Source: Apophysomyces variabilis
Lineage: Eukaryota; Mucoromycota; Mucoromycetes; Mucorales; Mucoraceae
Direction of reading: 5' to 3'
NCBI GenBank assembly: GCA_002749535.1
Contig: MZZL01000396.1
Span: 245,114-309,113 of the forward strand
DNA length: 64,000 nucleotides
Part shown: one piece after another, positions 1-11,499 of the stretch
Numbering within the stretch: position 1 is the first letter of the stretch
Layout: each line of letters begins with the position of its first letter
Notes under the pieces: model-generated
Databases searched by the model: none
What the model was told of the DNA's origin: nothing
The model's input: the letters and a program-made list of their open reading frames with translations, nothing else
Program-made: the position numbers and the translations under genes

Positions 1-213
1 TAATGGAGAGGTGTTGAAAAGCTTAGACACAGTTTGTATACCCCTTGTTTCCAACCATTGTAGCGACTTGATTCGGTTCTCTTTTGATATCGGTCGCCCT
101 CTAGCCCCAGCAATCACTGTTTGCATGTACCGTTCATAGTTTGCAGTGGGGCTACGGATGATGGCATCGCGCATACTAAGACCTGAGTTTCCTACAAAGT
201 TCAAATCTGGCAG
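1..213 (-). CDS. Partial unrecognised reading frame running off the left edge
   Basis: Read on the minus strand, bases 213 to 1 are open for about 70 codons and continue beyond the window. The peptide has ordinary protein composition, including GLSMRDAIIRS, YERYMQTVIAGARGRP and LQWLETRGIQTVSKLF. A stop codon lies just upstream (214-216), and a possible splice acceptor (TTGTAG) lies at about 192-197, so this may be an internal exon. I do not recognise the family. No start codon or domain can be assigned. It could be the end of a host gene or part of a repeat-borne gene; the gene-poor surroundings make the second option real. Confidence 0.4.
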   Translation of the reverse strand, partial: MPDLNFVGNSGLSMRDAIIRSPTANYERYMQTVIAGARGRPISKENRIKSLQWLETRGIQTVSKLFNTSPL

Positions 214-1383
214 CTACCATATTTTTAACGTTAGTGTATAGTGCTTGTTTCTGTCCTTTACTTTACCATATAACAAAAAATAGTACAATAAAAAGAATAA
301 GTAAATAAATATTTGAGAGTGCATAGACAGTGAAATGTTAAGAATAAGAATCAACTGCTGAAATACGACGTATTTAAACAAATCATTTCATTGTGAATGC
401 TTTTCCTTGGATTGTGTAACAGTATAGTATAGTTCAAGGCAATGAATCATTCTACAGTCGGCGTGCCAAATACTGAAGACGATCACTTACCAAGAATAAT
501 TATATTTTATGGTATAATTGACGTTTTTCTTTCTGTTAACATTAAAAGAAGTCATCGTAAATCTCCATAACATCGTAGTTTATACAATAAGTACACGTTT
601 GATTTATTAATGTTATGAACAGTACCATAAACGAAACATCTATGGGTTATCTATATTCACTTTAATATATGCACCCAGTGAATAAAGAGACGAACCAATA
701 GAAGGTTCCTGGAAGAAAGAAAGAGAAGTGAGACATTGAAATTCTTTATGTAATTTTATCTTTAATATGTGGAATGAGCTTTTTCTTTTTTATTTTCTGT
801 ATGTATAGTCTATTGCTTTCATTATATATGCCTTTGTATTTTAGCTAAAAAGTCTTTAAGAGAAATAAAAGAAGATTGACAGTATCGTTACAGGAAATAA
901 ACAAAGTTCTCTGTTGTCATTCGTGGTTCTTTTATTCCTGTTTAGTTTTAGTTAAAGGCGGGCCATAGATGATGTAATAGTACCATCTGTGGCCAACGTT
1001 GCTATCTACTTACAAAGAACGGATACATAAGTATAAGGGGTGAGGGCGAGGAAGCGCTGTAGAGGGATGTGTGTCAGGAATGCTAACCGTTTTTGAGGAT
1101 ATCAGAAACGTGTAGATCCTGGAAATTTCAGGATCCGTCTATACATATATAGCGTCTGTGCGCGGAGAGTAAATGTACAAATAAATGAAGTAGAAAAGAT
1201 CGCTATCTTAACCGTCGCCTATACAGGCCAATCCGCACACAATATCATAAAGACCTATCTGCAACATGCACTGCTACAACAAAAGAAGAGAAAGGAGGTT
1301 TACGGTTAAAAGTTTTCATAGTTCTTTTGATCCAACTTTTCTGCAATCACACCCTATAGGATTTTTTGTGTCACGAAAGTTTT
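214..1383. other. AT-rich intergenic DNA, nothing recognised
   Basis: AT-rich sequence with many stops in all frames. I see no convincing exon, RNA gene or repeat array here. Confidence 0.5.
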
Positions 1384-1635
1384 TCAGGATGATATGGAGT
1401 GGTCGATGCCACCGCAGGCGGGACAAGGTTTTCCGACTGTGTTGCTATTGCTTGTTTCTGTGGCTTTCTGGTTCCTACCCCGCTTTTTGGCTGTGGACGT
1501 TTTAGCCTCCTCCGTTGCGTTTAGCTTTCTCTTGATGCCAACTTTATACGGAGAAAAGCATAAACTTATATTGTTTTTATAAGTAAATTCAGTGGTGTGC
1601 TCACCTGACTGCTTTCCGCGCCTTGTATTTAACAA
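1384..1635 (-). pseudogene. Relic with a zinc-knuckle-like CPACGG...H motif
   Basis: A minus-strand open frame of 83 codons ends in a basic stretch (KRKLNATEEAKT, KKRGRNQK) followed by GKPCPACGGIDHS. The arrangement C-x2-C-x4-H looks like the first part of a zinc knuckle such as those near the termini of fungal transposon proteins. The frame closes before a final cysteine, and no flanking coding sequence was found, so I read it as a decayed fragment. The family of origin is inferred, not shown. Confidence 0.3.
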
Positions 1636-3060
1636 GTAGGCTTTGTTCCGTTTCCTTTGATATCCAATGCCACCACAGTCTTCACAAGTAGTTGTAAACG
1701 CAGTACATGTATATTATAAACAATGCTGATGGCTTGTAAATCATCTGTCAAAATACTTTACCTTCTCTGGCTCTTTCCAGTTCAGTAGTCTTATTGAGAT
1801 ATTTCGGATTTTTTTAGCAACAACATACCTTTCCAGGACTAGAGACCATAGTTGGGAAGCAAATTCAGTAGTGTTATACGACATCATCTCACAAGACTGT
1901 GAAGCATCCTAAAGAAAAAAGAAGTGTGATTGACAAGATTGGCAGCGATTGACCTTGATGAATCAGAACATTGACCATAACTTCTAGGACGTCACACTAT
2001 CTTTTTTAATGATCACTCTTAGAGAGATAGCTGTGTATTAAAGACGAGGAAAATTTCAGTCCATCTTATCTGTTTCCGGTTATAATGGTAGTTCTATAGC
2101 ATGAACGACACAGCTCTTATGTTGGTAATCCTCATCGCGATTCACTGACGGTACTCTATATTTAGATTGCGAGTAACCTTAAACAAATTTTATGCGATAT
2201 ATGATCGCTTAAACCAAATAAATAGCAGAAGAAATTCAGAAAGACCAGATTGTATACTCGAGAAAATAATGATAGCTGATTGTACTTGAGCTTTGTTCAT
2301 CGTTTCTTCTCTTTAATGCTCCCTAGAGATTCTTATGGTGATGATCCTTCCAACGTACGAATTAGCATGTCCGATATCGTTTTTGTAGCAGGTTTATAAC
2401 TTTTTGTTTAATTGATTACCGCCAGATGACCTTGTGTTATTCTTTTACAAGGTGTCTAACATCATCATTCCCGTAATTGTTTCAGGAACCTATCAACAGC
2501 GTGCTTTCAAACAAAAACCTAATTCAGTCTCGCTGATTCAATAAGTGTAACTTTCTATTATCTCCACGAAAATTGGTTCATTTATACCCAAAAGGGCGGT
2601 GAGCTATACAACCTTATATTACGCGATGAAAACGAATTCAAGTAAACTTAATTAAGCATGACGTGCCATTGTGAGCTCTTTTGTTCGATAAATGATTGTT
2701 GATACTATACTTCGCACATTTGTCGTCTACTTTACCGCTAACAGTTTGATATTTATCATTGTTTTTTATAGCAAACAACAATGAACTTTCAATTAATATA
2801 CTCTCTGCTTATTAATAAATAGAACAAGATTACATTAAATGGACTGTAAGCCTTCCCTTTTTCTCTTTGTCTCCTTCCTACTTCTACCAAATTAAGAGCG
2901 TGATTAGCGTTCTTAGATACTAGATACCTGTCTAATTTGCTCACCGTACGAGGCGGTTATAAGCAACATCTTACGTAATTGAAAGAAACTGATATGGTGG
3001 CATATTTAATAGCTCCGCGGTCATTTTGTTCTTGAGTCAGCCGACAGAACATTGAAGATC
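1636..3060. other. AT-rich intergenic DNA, nothing recognised
   Basis: Continuously AT-rich, with short frames only. I see no supported gene, RNA or repeat. Confidence 0.5.
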
Positions 3061-4083
3061 ATGACTTTCTTTACACAGCACGTAAGTCCCTTTGTACGCC
3101 TTAACGAAATAATCAAGCAATTCAAACTATTTATATTGATAAGTATTACAGACTTGCTTTTGTTACTGTAAATTTTATGGTTAAATGATTTAGCCTTTAG
3201 CTATTATCTTTCCATGCTTTTTACAGGTACCTGGTGCTTTGCATGACGCAAAACAGAATCAGCTACACTATTTTTGCTGACATTTTCCCGTATCTTCAAC
3301 TATATTCATCATTGGGTCGTTTAGCAGTATCTTCTAATTGGTGGGATGAGTATCTATGTCTTCGTGATGTAGTTGCGCTTCCCTGTGAACGAGAACATGC
3401 TTCTGATTCAGATCTGCGCAAAATTTTTTGATTTATTGGATAATTCTGCAAACAATTTTGGCTGTTCTGCCAGTCGCGAGACTCATGATGATTGGAAAAG
3501 TTCGTTATACTGCGGAGGTTATTTTCGCAGCACGTTTGTTTATCTTGTTTCTCTTGATGTCCCACCCTCGCCAGGTTTTTTTTTTTTTTCCACATAGTGT
3601 GCATAGATGGCCTCACCGGTGTCGTCCCGCGAGATGTCCCTCTCACGGATGCCTCAGTTCATTTGCAATTGGGTTGACTGTGTATTTTAGTACTGAAACA
3701 TCTTTCTATTTATATGTGCCTACTATTTTATTGGCTCATTAATACTCCTAAAACTTTCGCATTTGCAACTGTATGTGTGCTTTCTCTCACTTGTTATCCC
3801 TTGTAGATACGGTTCTCCAGCTAACTGGTCCGATTGCTTAATTTTTCGTATTACTTTTGCTCTTAGAATGAGCTGGGCCAAGATTCAAGGTTTGCTCTGG
3901 ATTAAGGATGGTTATTTATACGTACATTTTGCTTTAAGGCGATTGATTAGACAATCGAAGATCAAATCGGATGTATACATAAACCAAAATGAAGTTGATT
4001 TTGGTACTGTGTATGTAATGACTTACATATTATTAACATTTGCATTGCTAAAGGTTGATATTGTTTGCGATTTAGTTCAGTAA
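3061..4083 (+). other. Possible degenerate multi-exon gene, unrecognised
   Basis: Several plus-strand frames read like protein but do not join. An ATG at 3061 opens seven codons followed by a good donor (GTAAGT). An acceptor-like TTTTTACAG lies near 3226. Next comes a frame with NRISYTIFADIFPYLQLYSS, a hydrophobic stretch at about 3428-3570 (ILAVLPVARLMMIGKV), and a frame at 3820-4083 starting RYGSPANWSDCLIF. I could not build one open reading frame from them. It may be a broken gene for a membrane protein or chance frames. No family was recognised. Confidence 0.22.
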
Positions 4084-5200
4084 ACCGAGTACCTTTGTCC
4101 GACTAAGTTTGACCCGTTCCAATAGCATTTATGAAGGAAGTATGGGTTGTCATTTTCGACTTCTTCATACAAGCCATTCAAAGCGATGCCAACACTATAC
4201 GATATCTTCGATTAATGTTTGAGGAACATTCCATGGCATAAAACAAATTTGAATAGTTTATTACGAAGGAAACGGGAAATGCACCGACTGTCTATTTTTC
4301 TAATGTATTTAGTTGAGTTAAATAAAAGTCAAACTTCTATCTTTCCTTCACTACCCTTTATCCTATTCATTCTAATGCATATCTTTTTGTCTTTTCGTTA
4401 CAAGATAAATTGCCGACTTGAGCTTTTCTTCAAGCGGTGCAGGTTATAGATTTAGTCATCTTGATAAACAATGTTATTCTACGAGCGAATTAAACAGGAA
4501 ATGAGATACTGTTATATCCACCAAATCCTCACACATGACAAGATAGTTGCATCAGAGAAGTAATTCAATTGGTTCAATCTTTGATAGTTAGATTCTTTAT
4601 GAAATCAAAAAGAATGTTTTGCCACTGAGGATATATTGGGATCAGGCTTACCGTATTGAAAGAGGTCGCTCCAGCTAAAGTGCAATTGCCGTCCAGAAAA
4701 GAATTTGGACGCCGATCCTCTTAGCTGTCCAACAGAATACATGAATTCCTCCTTTACGGGATGGGACGAAAAAGCATAAGAATTATTTGTAGAAAGATTC
4801 AGGTTTCTGTATCAAGTATTTACCTTTTCTTTTTAAATAAAAGGTTAAAAAAGGAAAATACAATGTGCACGGTAGAACATGTGCTTGAAAAGGTATTGGA
4901 GCTGCTTTTACTTGTCAGACGTTAGCGAGGGCAAATGTTTTCAGTGTATTATCTTGCAACTGCAGGTGATAGAAAAAGGTCGATATTAGGGTATATTTTG
5001 GGCGGGGGGTTGATACTCTTTGTTTCTCTTGTTTCGCCAAAAAGGGTTGCGGTTTCAGTTGGCCAGCTGGAACAAACCATGGCTAGACCTTATGTTAAAG
5101 CAAAAAGTATTTTCCCTTCTTTTAAAGCTCCCTGTCTTTCAAATCTTTTACCCTTTCTTTTTCAGTATATTATTCTTTTCTTTTCTGTTTTATAAAAACT
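4084..5200. other. Intergenic region with an isolated exon-like stretch and the G-alpha promoter
   Basis: Mostly non-coding. On the minus strand, 4806-4652 is an open, exon-like block: an acceptor (GATACAG) just before it, a good donor (GTAAGC) just after it, and a plausible peptide including EEFMYSVGQLRGSASKFF and RQLHFSWSDLFQYG. No partner exons were found on either side, so it may be a gene relic. The last few hundred bases are T/C-rich and lead into the G-alpha gene. Confidence 0.35.
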
Positions 5201-6523
5201 ATGGGCTGCTGTCAATCGCGTGATTTTCAAGATGGCAAGTCTCGTAATGAAGAGATCGAGAGCCAGATTAAACGAGACAAGCTGAACATGCGCAATGAGG
5301 TCAAACTGTTGCTATTAGGTAGAGTGGAATTACTTGTCTAGATTTAAACTTTGAATGTGACACATCGAAATAACCACCCACACCCACGTATAGGCGCTGG
5401 CGAATCTGGAAAATCCACAATTCTGAAGCAAATGAAGCTTATTCATGATGGTGGCTTTTCACGCGATGAAAAGGAATCCTTTAAGGAGATCATTTTCTCC
5501 AATACCTTGCAGTCCATGCGTGTTATTATAGAAGCCATGGAAAATATGGGTATCGATTTTGCTTACCCAGAAAATCAGCGACATGCTGCCCTTATTATGG
5601 ATCTTCCTCCCCAGATTGAACAAGACGCTTTGCCATCTGAGATTACACAAGCCGTCAAGTCCTTATGGAAGGATCCAAATGTACTGGCTACATTTGAACG
5701 AAGTCGCGAATATCAGCTCAATGATTCAGCCAAATAGTAACTATCTTTTCCCTCCGACAACCAATGAATCAACCGTTCTTTTTAGTTACTTCGATTCCAT
5801 CGATCGGATCGGAAACCCCGATTACATTCCCACCGATCAGGATGTATTACGTTCTCGTGTAAAGACAACAGGCATCACCGAAACCACCTTTGTGATTGGC
5901 GATCTGACCTATCGCATGTTTGATGTGGGAGGCCAACGATCCGAACGTAAAAAATGGATCCATTGTTTTGAGAATGTGACAGCAATTATCTTTCTGGTCG
6001 CTATCTCAGAATATGATCAAGTGTTGATCGAAGACGAAAATGTTGTATGTATAGCTAAAATAGGCACTCGAAAGAAATCTAATTCCTCTTTTTTTTTGGC
6101 TATTCTGTTATAGAATCGAATGCAGGAGGCATTGACTCTGTTTGATTCTATCTGTAATTCACGATGGTTCATTAAGACATCCATCATCCTTTTCCTGAAC
6201 AAGATTGATATTTTTAAAGAAAAGTTACCGAAGCATCCATTACGAGAGAGTTTCCCCGATTTCCCAGGTAAACCTTGTCCGCTTACAATGAATCTCTGTG
6301 TCTTGTTCTGTTTTCCTGATCGAATGGAACTCTAGGACCGGAAAGCTATGAGGCGGCAAGCGACTACATATTAAACCGTTTCGTTTCTCTTAACCAGTCT
6401 GATTCGAAGCAAATCTATACCCATTTCACGTGCGCAACTGATACCCAGCAGATAAAATTCGTGATGGCAGCCGTCAACGATATCATTATCCAAAACAATT
6501 TACGTGATGTGGGTCTTTTGTAG
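5201..6523 (+). CDS. Heterotrimeric G protein alpha subunit
   Basis: Guanine-nucleotide-binding switch that couples seven-helix receptors to effectors at the plasma membrane. Five exons (5201-5318, 5394-5736, 5786-6044, 6114-6267, 6336-6523) join in frame to 353 residues, the usual family length. The N-terminus MGCC carries the glycine and cysteines expected for myristoylation and palmitoylation. All nucleotide-binding motifs are present: P-loop GAGESGKST (about residue 40), switch I with the conserved Arg in RSRVKTTGI, switch [18 protein letters not shown], and FTCATDT near the end. The C-terminus is DVGLL and lacks the cysteine four residues from the end that pertussis toxin modifies in Gi-type subunits. 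Which fungal Gpa class it belongs to cannot be told by eye. Confidence 0.96.
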
Positions 6524-7348
6524 AACGAAAAAACAATGCTTACTTGATTTTTGTTATTCCTCATGGTGGGAAACTCCCCTTGAAGGTAACTCGACACTCA
6601 TGCGATAGCAGGTCCTCACCAAAACTATTCCTCGGTAGAATCTACGCAAAATGCGAGCTGTAAATGGTACAGAGCTTTGATGAACCTTGTGTGCGTTGCG
6701 AAAAGGTTGTTGATAAGCAGAAAGAGTTCATAGGGATTGGTTCGGAGTCTAGTGCTACTACTACTGCAACTATTACTATTATTTATCATTACTATCACGG
6801 AGTTTCATGGATGAAGTTCCTTCAATGAATACATAGAATTGTGCTGGATTGTTTCCTGCCTTTTTAAATTGACCCTACGAAACAAAGCAAAAGATCTCGG
6901 AACTTTGTTATTAAAAGTGCCTTGAGAAATTTTACATAGCGTGAATTTGTGAATGCGCACTGCAAACCAAGTGTCTCTTTTTTCACACCTTGTTCCTTCA
7001 TAATTCAGCTGGTTCGCCTTCTTTTTCCCTTTACTCGGGTTAATGACTGGACCAACTGAATGGTTATTTTACAACAGTCGAATGGACTTTATGTCCACTG
7101 CAGGATCAAGTGGATGCAAATAAACTATAATTCGCGTATAAGTTATTTAGGAATGATGCGTATTGTCTTATTGTTTTAGTGCACAATTAGATCATTTCCT
7201 AGAGGCAAATCTTTTTTATTTTAGAGTAGCGGAAGCTGTAATTTCAGTCAACCCGCCCTTTATCCCTTTCCTTTTCAATTTCAGCGTGACTCGTAAAGTT
7301 GCTTATTTTGTTCTCTTTCCCTGGTTGAATAAAGGATATAAAACAACC
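6524..7348. other. Intergenic region between G-alpha and uL29m
   Basis: Holds the 3' end of the G-alpha transcript, a short ACT/ATT-rich run near 6760-6800, and a T/C-rich stretch before 7349 that is probably the uL29m promoter and leader. No gene seen. Confidence 0.5.
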
Positions 7349-7921
7349 ATGTCGATCCTTCAACGCCTCGCACGTACATTCACCTTGTCCACACGTTCTT
7401 TCAGCACCACGAGAGTAGCATGGGCAGAGTCAGAAACCGCAAAGACACAAGCAAAAGGACTGTACCAATTCTTCGAGAACGGCGAAGCATTACCAAAGCG
7501 ATGTTGGACAGGTTAGACAACAGACCTGTTTTTATCTATATAATATGAACCATGAGCTGACTTTTATATAACTTCAAGGACGATCATGGAGAGCGAGCGA
7601 ACTGCGCCAAAAGTCCTTTGAAGATCTCCACAAATTGTGGTACGTTTTGTTGAAGGAACGCAACGTTCTGGTGACCCAGCGAGGAGAAGCGGCACGATTA
7701 GGCGTTCACAAACAAACCTGGACGAATGCTGGTCGATTGAAGAAGGTAAAAACAGAAAAAGGAATAGACGAAAGAATTTTATATGCCTTTGGCGCTAACC
7801 TTTTTTTTTTCTTTTTTGTTATCCACAGTGCCAAAAGTCCATGGCACGTATCAAATTTGTATTGAATGAGAGACAGCGCGAGTATGAAAAGACATTGGCC
7901 AAGGCGGCAGAAAACCAATAG
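7349..7921 (+). CDS. Mitochondrial large-subunit ribosomal protein uL29m (MRPL47/Mrpl4 family)
   Basis: Structural protein of the mitochondrial large ribosomal subunit. Three exons (7349-7511, 7579-7745, 7829-7921) give 140 residues. The first 25 or so residues are basic, rich in Ser/Thr/Arg and free of acidic residues ([16 protein letters not shown]), as expected for a matrix-targeting presequence. The body contains [20 protein letters not shown] and [11 protein letters not shown], the family's signature where the mitochondrial protein resembles bacterial L29, then an Arg/Lys-rich helix. Both introns keep frame. The ATG at 7349 is chosen because it opens the presequence; a stop-free stretch upstream (from 7163) is not protein-like. 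It is about 260 bases upstream of the glucosidase I start. Confidence 0.9.
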
Positions 7922-8184
7922 ATATTTAGAAGAGAACCATATCTTTTTTTATTCTTTTCTCAACGCATTAGAGATGTATGAAATTCAACAAAGCACAAAA
8001 AAAAATAAAGACAAAGAAAAAGGAAAAGGTACTTCCAGAAGATCACGGCCATTGGCCAAAGGAAAAAAAAAAGGATCCAGATTTTCGCTCTTCTTTTATA
8101 TTTTACGTTTATCAGCGGTGTTTGGAAACGACAGTAGCCTTTCTTTCCCAGTTTCGGTTTGACACGTTGCAAGACCCAGAAAGA

Positions 8185-11100
8185 ATGGCAGTAGCGAGGT
8201 ATCATCATGGCATGGTACTGTGGCATGCCATAATTACAATTTCTCTTTTCATGGCTTCCATGACACAAGCCATGTTGTCGGGAGAAGAAGCAGCATGGGT
8301 TGCTAGTGCGAATCAAGCAAGCAATGCTTCTCTCTTTTGGGGAACCTACCGACCTAATCTCTATTTCGGAACCAAACCACGTCTTCCTGCATCGGTTATG
8401 ACAGGTCTCATGTGGTTTGATGGCGATGATTTCCGTGGATTTCAAAGTGGGTTATTAGATATAGTCAAAAAAAAAAAAAAAGACATGGATCGTTGATCGT
8501 TCCCGAAAGGAATTCGCCATGCTTGCGATCAAAATGATGGTATCCATGGTTACGGATACCATAAACACGATGGAAGACGGTTTGCCATGCAAAAAATCCA
8601 GGATGATCCAAGCAATGTCGCTATCACCACCGAATTTGTTAAGCTACCCGGAGGAAGTCATGGTAAAGAGAAATCAGTCGTGGATTGAATACTTTCCAGG
8701 CATTGCTTAACTAAAGAATAAATCCTTTTTCTCCAGGTGGCAGTTGGGGCGTGCGTGTTCGCGGAAAGCTATTGAATGAGCTTGGTAAAAAAAAAAAAAG
8801 AGAACTCATTTGTTTTTTTATTTTCTTACCTCTAGTCAATGGAATTTAGCATCGCCAACAACCAGCGTCATGTTCTACATTGGATTAGAAGGTGAAGGAA
8901 GTATGGATATTACAAGTAAATTGTCACCCAAGGTTAGCTACTTGAGGTACCGATCATCTTACAGTATTAGCAATTGACGATGAGAATACAAAACTTCAAA
9001 GGGTCTTCGATCACCTGTCAAGCTCGAAGGAGATACACCTGAATTAGGCGATTTTGAGATCCAGATTGTGGATGGTAAGAAAGAACCAGAGCAATGGTGC
9101 AGCTTTGTTCTTTATATTCATGGTTATTGTTTTTTTTTTCTGTTTCAAAAGGACCATCCAATAGATATCCTGAGGATAATGACCGTGATTTTTCCCTTAC
9201 TCAGTGGTGGGGAGTAGAAGTCCCTGAAGATCATGTGTGGAGAGCAAAAGGTTTGTTTTGGTATAATACAAGCTTAGACTTTGTGTTTTTGACCTATATT
9301 GCTGCAGACTTTATCTTGGAGAATCTGGTGGTTTCTGCGCGCGATAGATTATCCCGTTCCTCTCAGGAGGATGCGCTCGCTCGACCCTATGCTTATTTTG
9401 CTTTGACAAATACGCTTATGGAGCAAGAGGATCAAATTGCTAATTTTTATGTTTTCCAAAAGGTGTTCAAAGGCGATTTCCAGGTAAAGGAAGGGATTGA
9501 AGTTTCCTTGTCACTGATTTTCGTATTTCTAAAGTTCGATGTGCTTTTCCGATCCCAAAGTTCTTCTGATTTAATCACTACCGACGCCCTCAGTCAGGAG
9601 TTAGTTCACCAGGAAGAAGCCTTCGACGCTCGATTTGAAAAGACTTTCCACTTGCAAGAGAAAGGATTCTCCACTGAGCAGATCCATTTTGCTAACTTCC
9701 TTTTGAGCAATCTTATTGGTGGCATTGGCTACTTCTATGGACCATCGATTGTTGATCAATCGCAAGCTTCCGAACAAGATGAAGAGAGCTTTACAGGAAC
9801 ACCTCAACTGCCAGCACAGACACCACCAAAATCGTTATTCTCAGCTTCACCAAGTCGCCCATTTTTCCCTCGAGGATTCTATTGGTAAAATCGACAGAAG
9901 GATACTATTTTTTTTACTACGATAGTTAATACACTTTAATGGACAAACTAGGGATGAAGGATTCCATCAACTGCTAATCGGTAAATGGGATAACGATTTA
10001 AGGTAAGCTAGTGCCAACGGAAAGCAGAAGATGATATGTAATGATGGATTTGGATATTAGTCTGGATATCATCAAATCCTGGGTGTCATTGATCGATGAA
10101 AACGGATGGATTGCTCGCGAACAGATCTTAGGCGAAGAAGCTCGAAGCAGGGTAAAGCAAAGAAGGTAATGGACATAGCAATTGACCTCCCGTCATTTTT
10201 TCTTTTTTGCAGGTTCCTGCTGAATTCCAAACGCAATTTCCACATCATGCTAATCCGCCCACATTATTCCTCGCCATCAAGCGCTACGTCGATCGCCTTA
10301 TGACACAAAAAGAAGGCCAAGTTCCTGAGAATCAGAGGCCTATGTTAAGCACTTTGGATGATAGCCATGTCCTTGAAACACTTCATCTGGAAAACATGGC
10401 ATTGGGACGTACATGGTTGCAGTCTATCTATCCAAAGCTTCGGTTGAACTGGCAATGGTTTCGCCGCACACAACGTGGTCATCTTGATCGATTCAATCGC
10501 GTAGCTCCAAACGACGAAGCTTACCGATGGAGAGGCCGCAGTGCGAACCATACATTGACTTCTGGTAGGGCAATGATCTGCTGCAAATAGTATTTCCATG
10601 GCTTATCAACCTTAAAAAAAAGGTTTGGATGACTATCCACGTGGTGAACCGCCTAATATCGGTGAACTCCATGTTGATTTATTGTCCTGGATGGCTTTTG
10701 GCACTCGTTTATTGAAAGATATTTCCAGTCAGTTGGGCCCAGATTATGCTGCTGACGTGGAAGAATATACACGAGTGGAACAAGACATGCTCGCTAACCT
10801 TGAAGCTTTACATTGGAACGAAGAGCATCAAGCTTTCTGCGACCAGACCATTGAAGAAGGTAAGAAATTTAAGAAAATAGCAGCGACAACAAATACTTAG
10901 CTATCTCTTTGTTAGATCGTGCTGTTCATGTTTGCCACAAGGGTTACGTCTCCTTATTCCCTATGACACTCGGTCTTTTATCGCCTGATTCAGAAAAATT
11001 GGGTGCGATTTTGGACATGATTCAGAATGAAGAGGAGCTGTGGTCACCTTATGGCCTTCGATCCTTGTCGGCTTCTGATCCCTTGTACAACACGGGCGAA

Positions 11101-11499
11101 ATCTATTGGCGAGGTCCTATTTGGATCAATGTCAATTTCCTCACCCTTCAAAGTCTACACAATGTGAGTTTTGTGCTTCTCCTTCAGTTGGGACGCTGTA
11201 AATTCATCTGTGATGTGATTTCCCATAGAACTATATCCATGTACCTGGACCTTACCAACAACGCGCAAAGGAGATTTATACAGCACTTAGAAAGAACATT
11301 ATTGATGCTGTATTCAAGGTAGGATAGAATATTTCATTAGCTTTTTCTTTGCGAGCTCACACTTTACCTTTTCTAGTCGTACCAAGAGACTGGTTATGTC
11401 TGGGAACAGTATTCTCCTGAGACCGGAGAAGGAATGCGGAGCCATCCGTTTACGGGATGGACTAGTCTCGTGTTGCTTATTATGGCTGAAGAATATTAG
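8185..11499 (+). CDS. Mannosyl-oligosaccharide glucosidase (glucosidase I, GH63)
   Basis: ER enzyme that removes the outer alpha-1,2-glucose from Glc3Man9GlcNAc2 on new glycoproteins. Fifteen exons give about 816 residues, close to the human enzyme. A short N-terminal hydrophobic segment ([14 protein letters not shown]) would anchor it in the ER membrane. Family signatures in order: [121 protein letters not shown] and the C-terminal [15 protein letters not shown]. One oddity: exon 3 (8737-8784) to exon 4 (8836-8932) does not keep frame with canonical GT-AG sites, although both sides clearly belong to the protein. Other exons: 8185-8446, 8510-8662, 9002-9074, 9152-9250, 9308-9483, 9535-9884, 9952-10002, 10061-10151, 10213-10564, 10623-10859, 10916-11163, 11229-11318, 11377-11499. 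Confidence 0.95.

Noticed and set aside
7978..8184. Longer N-terminus for glucosidase I from 7978
   Set aside because: Lys-rich, low-complexity codons from an A-rich leader; the ATG at 8185 opens a normal signal-anchor sequence.
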